Source: an uncultured Lachnospiraceae bacterium
Lineage (GTDB): Bacteria; Bacillota; Clostridia; Lachnospirales; Lachnospiraceae
Length of the DNA stretch: 64,000 nucleotides
Direction of reading: 5' to 3'
Assembly: GCA_910584205.1 (NCBI GenBank)
Contig: CAJUAA010000001.1
Coordinates: forward strand, 128,651-192,650
Shown here: positions 58,913-64,000 of the stretch, piece after piece
How positions within the stretch are numbered: position 1 is the stretch's first letter
Layout of the letters: each line of letters begins with the position of its first letter
Program-made: the position numbers and the translations under genes
Notes under the pieces: model-generated
Seen by the model: only the letters and a program-made list of their open reading frames with translations
What the model was told of the DNA's origin: nothing
The model's database searches: none

Positions 58913-58963
58913 ACGTCAGGCACTTTCCGGCGCCTGCGGAACATGAAATATGAGGTGATGAGT

Positions 58964-59716
58964 TTGCTGTCCGTTTTTATCTGTGAGGATGAGGAACCGA
59001 TCCGGGTGGCAGAGCGGGAGTATTTGGAAAAGCAGATTCTGATGGAAGGATATGATATGGAGATTGTATGCTGCACCGGGCGCCCGGAGGAGGTTCTGCA
59101 GAAATTATCCGGCGGCGGAGGCAGGGGGATCTACTTTCTGGATGTGGAGCTGAAGGGGGCTTCCATGGATGGCTTCGAACTGGGGAAGGAGATCCGGAAG
59201 CGGGATGCCAGAGGGTTCCTGGTTTATGTGACGGCTTTTCGGGATCTGGCATTTGAGACATTCCGGTATCATCTGGAGGCGCTGGACTATATCTGCAAGG
59301 AAGACCGGACGCAGATGTTCGCGGGGATAGCCGGATGCCTGCGTGCGGTCACAGAACGGATGTGCGAGGAAAGAGGACATGAACAGCAGTATTTTACGGT
59401 GAAGGTGCTGGATGTGGTACGGCATATTCCGGTGGATGAGATTCTGTATTTTGAGACTTCCGGACGCACGCACCGGATCGAGCTGCATGCCGAGCGGGAA
59501 AGGCTGGATTTTCTCGGCAGTATGCAGGAGCTGGAGCAGCAGCTTGGCCGGGATTTTCTGCGGGTTCACAGATCGTGCCTGGTGAATGTGCATCAGATTA
59601 CAGAAGTCGATCTGAAAAAGAAGGAGCTTCTTCTGAAAAACAAAGAACGCTGTGTATTTTCAAGAAAGATGAAAAACCGTATTCTGGAACAGGTGTCTGT
59701 TCAGGCAGTAAAATGA
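58964..59716 (+). CDS. LytTR-domain response regulator (AgrA-like)
   Basis: The 250-residue protein has a receiver domain (ICEDEEP at the N-terminus; phosphoacceptor in YFLDVEL) and a C-terminal LytTR DNA-binding domain (about 145-245: YFETSGRTHRIELHAERERL, FLRVHRSCLVNVHQITEVD). TTG 58964 is chosen because GAGG lies 8 bases before it; ATG 58943 in the same frame has no such site. It pairs with the GHKL kinase just upstream. Its targets are unknown. Confidence 0.9.
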   Translation: MLSVFICEDEEPIRVAEREYLEKQILMEGYDMEIVCCTGRPEEVLQKLSGGGGRGIYFLDVELKGASMDGFELGKEIRKRDARGFLVYVTAFRDLAFETFRYHLEALDYICKEDRTQMFAGIAGCLRAVTERMCEERGHEQQYFTVKVLDVVRHIPVDEILYFETSGRTHRIELHAERERLDFLGSMQELEQQLGRDFLRVHRSCLVNVHQITEVDLKKKELLLKNKERCVFSRKMKNRILEQVSVQAVK

Positions 59717-59760
59717 ACGATTCAGGCAGTCGCCGCTCAAAGATAAAAACCATGTGATAT

Positions 59761-59907
59761 AATGTCACCAACTGGAGCGAAGCGGAAGTTGATGACCTGC
59801 GCGAGCGTCAGCGAGCTACCGCATAATGTCACCAACTGGAGCGAAGCGGAAGTTGATGACCTGCGCGAGCGTCAGCGAGCTACCGCATAATGTCACCAAC
59901 TGGAGCG
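59761..59907 (+). repeat. 64-bp tandem repeat array (2.3 copies)
   Basis: A 64-base unit beginning AATGTCACCAACTGGAGCG is at 59761-59824 and again, identical, at 59825-59888, with a third partial copy at 59889-59907. A TATAAT (59758-59763) overlaps the first start; the later copies begin with CATAAT. The unit has internal inverted parts (CAACT...AGTTG and CGAGCG/CGAGC). It lies 24 bases before the CPBP gene. The identity shows recent duplication. Confidence 0.85.
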
Positions 59908-59931
59908 TGAATCAATTGGAGGTACAGGAAC

Positions 59932-60966
59932 ATGACAGAGAAAAATACAGAAAAGAAAGAGTTTTTCATCTTTTTGCTCATCGCCTATGGAGTAACCTAT
60001 CTGATGGGCCTTCTGATGTGGTATGGAAACAGGGCATCCATTGACCTGAGCGCGTTTCCCAATGCACAGATGATGTATCCGGCATCCGGCGTCATGCTGG
60101 CGTATCTGCTGGCGGGAAGAGGAAAGCGTCAGATTCCCCGATGCTTCTTTGGGATGTTTCTTCTGACCACGGCAGTGATGATCGCTGCGGCTGTGTTGTC
60201 TCTGCTGATGCCGGAACAGGTCATATCGATGCCGGCAGGCGATCTGTCTGTATGGGTGATGGCGATCCAGTTTGTACTGATCGGGGGAAGTATCCTCTGC
60301 TGGATTGCGCTTCTGATAGACGGAAAGGACAGAAGAAGAGCGTGCGGGCTCGGGTGTAAAAACTGGAAGACGTCCCTGCTCTGCCTCCTGCTGTTCATGG
60401 CCCTTTATTTTCTGCGCGCAGGCGTCAGCTACGTGCTGGGCGGAGAAGCGGCTTTTCTATTGAAGATCTTTACAGATCCGGTTACCTGGGGTTACCTGCT
60501 GTTCATGCCCGTGAATTTTATTCTGGCATTTGCCGCATTTTTCGGCGAAGAATATGGGTGGCGCTATTACCTTCAGCCCCTCCTGCAGAAACGGTTTGGA
60601 TTGAGAAAAGGAGTGCTGATTCTGGGTGTTGTATGGGGATTCTGGCACCTTCCCTGTGATTTCTTCTATTACGTGACGCCGGACAAGGGACTGATTATGA
60701 CGGCGGCGCAGATCATCACCTGCGTGACCCTGGGAATCTTCTTTGCCTGGGCTTATATGAAGACCGGCAATATCTGGGTACCGGTGATTCTGCATTATAT
60801 GAACAACAATCTGGCGCCGGTGATTGCCAACACATATTCTGCTGATATTTTCCAGAATCAGGAGATCACGTGGGGAATGCTCCCTTCATCCCTGGTCATG
60901 AACGGGCTGCTCTTTGGATTTTTTCTGCTGTCCGGAGTATTCAGAGAGAAAGACGGACAGGGCTAA
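59932..60966 (+). CDS. CPBP-family intramembrane metalloprotease
   Basis: The 344-residue membrane protein has about eight helices and the CPBP (Abi/CAAX) motifs in order: FFGEEYGWRYYLQPLL (the EExxxR motif, about 205), GFWHLP (about 240) and HYMNNNLAPV (about 288). Such proteases often serve in peptide bacteriocin self-immunity or maturation. GGAGG stands 13 bases before ATG 59932, just after a repeat array that could change its expression. Confidence 0.87.
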   Translation: MTEKNTEKKEFFIFLLIAYGVTYLMGLLMWYGNRASIDLSAFPNAQMMYPASGVMLAYLLAGRGKRQIPRCFFGMFLLTTAVMIAAAVLSLLMPEQVISMPAGDLSVWVMAIQFVLIGGSILCWIALLIDGKDRRRACGLGCKNWKTSLLCLLLFMALYFLRAGVSYVLGGEAAFLLKIFTDPVTWGYLLFMPVNFILAFAAFFGEEYGWRYYLQPLLQKRFGLRKGVLILGVVWGFWHLPCDFFYYVTPDKGLIMTAAQIITCVTLGIFFAWAYMKTGNIWVPVILHYMNNNLAPVIANTYSADIFQNQEITWGMLPSSLVMNGLLFGFFLLSGVFREKDGQG

Positions 60967-61027
60967 ACGGGGAAGATATGAATATTGATATTTTCAGAAG
61001 CAAAAATGTGAAAAATACGTAAAAATA

Positions 61028-61056
61028 TTGATTTAAAATCTCCATTACGGTATATT
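61028..61056 (+). promoter_or_regulatory. Sigma-A promoter of the AAA ATPase/RloB-like pair
   Basis: TTGATT (61028-61033) and TATATT (61051-61056) have a 17-base spacer, 25 bases before the start codon. Confidence 0.65.
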
Positions 61057-61080
61057 ATATATCATAAGGAGGTGATTTGC

Positions 61081-62262
61081 GTGTTGATCCAGTTTATGCT
61101 GAAAAACGTTTTGTCATTTAAAGAAGAAACCATTTTGGATATGACAGCTGTTCCGGCATATAAAGAGCATGAGAGCAATCTGATCGCCTGTGGTACAAAG
61201 GAGAGATTTCTGAGGGTGGCGGCTGTATATGGTGCAAACGCCAGCGGAAAGTCAAATCTGTATTTTGCCATGAGGTATTTTCGGATGATTGTTGAAAAGT
61301 CGCTGAACAATGGTGAAGAAACTGCGATTGAAGAGTACTATTTTCCATTTTCATTTGAAGAAGATTCCGGGAACTCGGAGTTTCAGATCATATTGATTAC
61401 AGGCGCTTATGAATATCGTTATGGATATGAGTACAATGACACACAGATTGCTGCAGAGTGGCTGTATCGTAAAAGCCTGAAGACGAACAGGAGTTCCACC
61501 GTATTTGAAAGATCAGCAGAGATTATCTGTTTTGGGTCGTCTGTAAGAAAAGAATGTGATGTATATAAGGAACAGATTCCTTCGGAAACACTTGTACTGT
61601 CTTTTTTTAATAAATTAAAATTGCAGACGGATTTGTTTAAAACAGTGTACTGTGAAATCATGGGCATGCTGGTTGTGCCGACAGATTTTTGTGAGGATCG
61701 GAAATTACTTGAACATCTTCTTCCCATGGTTATCGATGGGGACAAAGAAAAACTGATGGATTTTCTGTCGGCAATTGATACGGGGATTAAAAATATTGAA
61801 TATGATGACAGCGACAGAAGAATAGAATTTACTACGATTCACAGGGGAAAAGATAATAAAGAATATGAACTGGATCTGTATTCGGAATCGGAAGGCACAA
61901 TAAAAAGCATCCTTTTATTTATTTATGCCCGTACGGCGATTCGCAGCAATCGTTTTCTTTTCATCGATGAATTGAATGTCAAGCTTCATCCGCTGCTGTT
62001 GAAATTTATTGTCGATCTGTTTTATGAGGAGGACTCAACGGCGCAGCTGCTTTATACAACACATGATACAACGTTGATGGACCGGAAATTTTTCAGGAGA
62101 GATCAGATCTGGTTTGTACAAAAGGATGAATATGGATATTCGGAGCTGTCCGCATTGTCTGACTTTAAGGTACGTTCTGATGCGTCTTTTGAAAAGGATT
62201 ATCTGGCGGGCGTATATGGAGGAATTCCTTTTCTGAAAGAATTTCGCGTAAAGGAAGGATGA
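61081..62262 (+). CDS. AAA-family ATPase of an RloA/AbiL-type defence pair
   Basis: The 393-residue protein has Walker A GANASGKSN (about 49), a helical insert, and Walker B RFLFIDELNVKLHPLL (about 295) with a downstream ABC-like HDTTLMD. It starts with LIQFMLKNVLSFKEE, the usual start of this SMC-like ATPase group that partners with a small RloB-type protein. Such pairs occur in abortive infection (AbiL) and with type I restriction systems (RloA/RloB); the match is to the family, the function here is inferred. GTG 61081 is 8 bases after GGAGG, and alternative GTG 61072 lies in that site. Confidence 0.85.
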   Translation: MLIQFMLKNVLSFKEETILDMTAVPAYKEHESNLIACGTKERFLRVAAVYGANASGKSNLYFAMRYFRMIVEKSLNNGEETAIEEYYFPFSFEEDSGNSEFQIILITGAYEYRYGYEYNDTQIAAEWLYRKSLKTNRSSTVFERSAEIICFGSSVRKECDVYKEQIPSETLVLSFFNKLKLQTDLFKTVYCEIMGMLVVPTDFCEDRKLLEHLLPMVIDGDKEKLMDFLSAIDTGIKNIEYDDSDRRIEFTTIHRGKDNKEYELDLYSESEGTIKSILLFIYARTAIRSNRFLFIDELNVKLHPLLLKFIVDLFYEEDSTAQLLYTTHDTTLMDRKFFRRDQIWFVQKDEYGYSELSALSDFKVRSDASFEKDYLAGVYGGIPFLKEFRVKEG

Positions 62263-62265
62263 TAA

Positions 62266-62571
62266 ATGGGATCGGATGATTTGTTCAAAAAGAGGAGAGC
62301 AGCCAGAAAACAGAGACGATATGAATACAAACGCCCCAGAGCCAATTCTTTTTTGATTGTGACCGAAGGGGAATGTACGGAGCCGTTGTATTTTAAAGGC
62401 ATGCAACGGCTGATTGAAGAAAAGATCGGCGGAAGTGTAGAGGTGGTGGAGGTCCCGGTCATTGATATCCAGGGAAAAGGATGTGCGACCAGAAGCCTGA
62501 TTAAGGCAACGGATCAGATCGTGAAAAATGCAAAAATATTTTATCAAAATATATACTTATTGGACTGCTAA
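62266..62571 (+). CDS. RloB-like protein, N-terminal part (split gene)
   Basis: The 101-residue frame starts 3 bases after the ATPase and matches the beginning of RloB-domain proteins: KRRAARKQRRYEYKRP, then SFLIVTEGECTEPLYF and GCATRSLIKATDQIV. It ends prematurely at TAA 62569-62571, inside the loop of a perfect hairpin, where the family usually goes on for another 110-130 residues. The missing half is encoded by the next frame. Confidence 0.75.
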   Translation: MGSDDLFKKRRAARKQRRYEYKRPRANSFLIVTEGECTEPLYFKGMQRLIEEKIGGSVEVVEVPVIDIQGKGCATRSLIKATDQIVKNAKIFYQNIYLLDC

Positions 62572-62582
62572 TGTCCAATAAG
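62556..62582 (+). other. Perfect 10-bp hairpin at the break of the RloB-like gene
   Basis: CTTATTGGAC (62556-62565) and GTCCAATAAG (62573-62582) are perfect arms with loop TGCTAAT. The TAA stop of the first frame and the ATG of the second (TAATG) overlap in or next to the loop. I find no slippery heptamer in front of it. Confidence 0.7.
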
Positions 62583-62981
62583 GTATGGGTAGTGTTTGAC
62601 CGGGATGATTTTGACGACTTTGATCAGGCAGTCCAAGAAGGCGTGGAGCGTGGCTATCAGATTGCATGGAGCAATCAGTCGTTTGAATACTGGCTGTATC
62701 TGCATTTTCATTACAGCGATGCAGCGCTGCACAGAGAGGAATGGAAGCGGAAGCTGGATGAAATTTTCGAACGGTATCAACTGGGAGATGGGACATATCG
62801 GAAGAATTATGAAAACATCTATCAGCTGGTCGACAGTTTTGACGGGGTATCTACTGCCGTCAAATACGCCAGAAGCAGGATGGTGGAATATGAGGAACGG
62901 TCCTGCAGGCCTTCGTCATATGACCCGGGAACTACGGTGTATTTGCTGGTGGAACAGCTGAAAAAATATCTGGACGAATGA
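62571..62981 (+). CDS. RloB-like protein, C-terminal part (split gene)
   Basis: The 136-residue frame begins at ATG 62571 inside the preceding stop (TAATG) and carries the second half of RloB: NKVWVVFDRDDF (the conserved acidic motif), AWSNQSFEYWLYLHFHY, and SRMVEYEE. Together with 62266-62571 it makes a full-length protein of about 225 residues in two frames offset by -1. It may be translated by termination-reinitiation, or be a frameshift mutation. The catalytic-looking residues lie on both sides. Confidence 0.72.
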   Translation: MSNKVWVVFDRDDFDDFDQAVQEGVERGYQIAWSNQSFEYWLYLHFHYSDAALHREEWKRKLDEIFERYQLGDGTYRKNYENIYQLVDSFDGVSTAVKYARSRMVEYEERSCRPSSYDPGTTVYLLVEQLKKYLDE

Positions 62982-62989
62982 CAGTCGGA

Positions 62990-63030
62990 AAGATTCCGGC
63001 GGCCCTGCAAAAGGCTGCCGGAATCTTTTG
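62990..63030 (+). terminator. Rho-independent terminator of the AAA/RloB-like operon
   Basis: AAAGATTCCGGC (62990-63001) and GCCGGAATCTTT (63018-63029) form a near-perfect stem followed by T. The 63031-63217 gap holds no gene. Confidence 0.8.
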
Positions 63031-63217
63031 GCGTGCGGAGATGCCGTCCGCTGCATGCGTTTGCAGCTGCAGAGGGAATGGCAGCCTGCGCATCCGGCGC
63101 CTTCCGGCACCAATCAGGTTCCGGCGTCAATTATCTGAAAAGCGTTGCCGGATGGGATATCTTCTGGTATTCTATGTATAGTGAGCCGCAGAACCGGCTG
63201 CAGAAAGAGGAAGTTTC

Positions 63218-64000
63218 ATGAAGCTTATCATTTCTCCGGCGAAAAAGATGAACAGGGATACGGACACCGCCCCGTACCGGGATCTTCCCGTATATGTGGA
63301 CCGGGCGCGTGAACTGATGAACTATATCCGGTCGCTTGACTGCGCCCGGTGCAGGACCATATGGAACTGCAGCGACCGGCTGGCGGAGCTGAACTGGCGT
63401 CGTTTTCAGGACATGAACCTGACGCGGGCGCTGACGCCGGCGATCCTCTCCTATGAGGGGCTTCAGTACCAGTATCTGGCGCCCCGGGTGCTGGACGATG
63501 CCGCCCTGGAATATCTGCAGGTGCACCTGAGGATCCTGTCCGGATTTTACGGGATTTTGAGGCCCTTTGACGGCGTCGTTCCCTACCGTCTGGAGATGCA
63601 GGCGAAGCCGTGGCAGGAAAAGCCGGCGTCCCTGTACGAATACTGGGGAGATACGCTGGCGGAGCATCTGTTCCGGGAGGACCGACTGATCCTGAATCTG
63701 GCGTCGAAGGAATACAGCCGGTGCGTTTCGCAGTACGCGAAGGGCCGGGAAGACGTCCGGTTTGTCACCTGCGTGTTCGGAGAAAAGATCGATGGAAGGA
63801 TCGTGGAAAAGGGAACTTTGGCGAAGATGGCAAGGGGAGAGATGGTCCGGTATCTGGCGGAGAAGCAGGTGGAGGATCCGGAGACGGTAAAGTCTTTCTG
63901 CAGGCTGGATTATGAGTTTTGCGAAGAAGATTCCGATTCGAATACGTTTGTGTTTGTTAAAAAAATAACGAACAAGACCGGTGAATCATGCCGTCAAACA
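63218..64000 (+). CDS. yaaA: YaaA-family peroxide stress protein (3' end outside window)
   Basis: The frame is open from ATG 63218 to the window edge (261 codons, no stop). It begins KLIISPAKKM, the signature of the YaaA/DUF328 family, and has ALTPAILSYEGLQYQYL, LSGFYGILRPFDGVVPYRLEM, and the late FVFVKK segment. In Escherichia coli YaaA lowers intracellular iron and limits hydroxyl radical damage; that function is family knowledge. AAAGAGGAAG precedes the start. The usual length is about 250-260, so nearly all is here. Confidence 0.88.
   Translation, partial: MKLIISPAKKMNRDTDTAPYRDLPVYVDRARELMNYIRSLDCARCRTIWNCSDRLAELNWRRFQDMNLTRALTPAILSYEGLQYQYLAPRVLDDAALEYLQVHLRILSGFYGILRPFDGVVPYRLEMQAKPWQEKPASLYEYWGDTLAEHLFREDRLILNLASKEYSRCVSQYAKGREDVRFVTCVFGEKIDGRIVEKGTLAKMARGEMVRYLAEKQVEDPETVKSFCRLDYEFCEEDSDSNTFVFVKKITNKTGESCRQT

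Noticed and set aside
59761..59907. CRISPR array
   Set aside because: The 64-bp units are directly adjacent with no spacers and there are no cas genes.
62520..62582. Classic -1 programmed frameshift in the RloB-like gene
   Set aside because: The stem-loop fits, but I found no X-XXY-YYZ slippery heptamer in the zero frame before it. Reinitiation at TAATG or mutation is simpler.

Overview
The window looks like the chromosome of a gut-type Clostridia, most likely a Lachnospiraceae member. This is inferred from moderate GC content, AGGAGG-type ribosome binding sites, frequent GTG/TTG starts, sigma-A promoters with 17-bp spacers, Bce/lantibiotic-type ABC modules, Agr-type GHKL/LytTR pairs, RpiR and AraR-type regulators and a CBS-domain pyrophosphatase. 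No species is assigned.

Layout. 0-3 kb: end of a small membrane protein, a tRNA-Pro(CGG), a broken Rpn-type transposase/nuclease flanked by two similar hairpins, then an ECF sigma factor, zinc-finger anti-sigma factor and membrane protein. 3-11.3 kb: a monosaccharide ABC transporter (binding protein, double ATPase, permease), an AraR-type regulator, araA and araD; no araB is present. 11.3-20.1 kb: housekeeping genes (aspartokinase, hydrolase, DUF1002 protein, TtcA-like enzyme, RelQ-like alarmone synthetase, CBS-type pyrophosphatase) and a minus-strand HTH/lipoprotein pair. 20.2-30.4 kb: two stacked peptide-sensing and detoxification modules, each with a response regulator, histidine kinase and ABC transporter; four direct repeats at exactly 11-bp spacing precede the second transporter.

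30.4-45.5 kb is accessory DNA. It starts with a DUF1848 protein and an ATPase fragment. Next is a five-gene block (32.1-38.1 kb) coding a ClpP-like protease, a VirD4/TraG-like ATPase without membrane helices, and three proteins I cannot place; this is the best candidate for an undescribed system. It is followed by a TetR/MMPL/secreted heptad-repeat efflux set, a decayed PD-(D/E)XK nuclease, a Uma2-type protein, a methyltransferase fragment and a type I toxin-antitoxin locus with a 47-residue holin-like toxin and an antisense RNA.

45.5-64 kb: a BlaI/BlaR1 pair with two GTTTA-N7-TAAAC operators and a lipoprotein; a ferredoxin-type protein; an alpha-glucoside PTS and GH4 6-phospho-alpha-glucosidase with a divergent RpiR regulator; a large hybrid sensor kinase followed by an AgrC/AgrA-like pair; 64-bp tandem repeats; a CPBP protease; an AAA ATPase plus RloB-like pair (abortive-infection type) whose second gene is split at a perfect hairpin; and a YaaA-family gene that runs off the end. 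Many long open frames opposite real genes were discarded as shadows.
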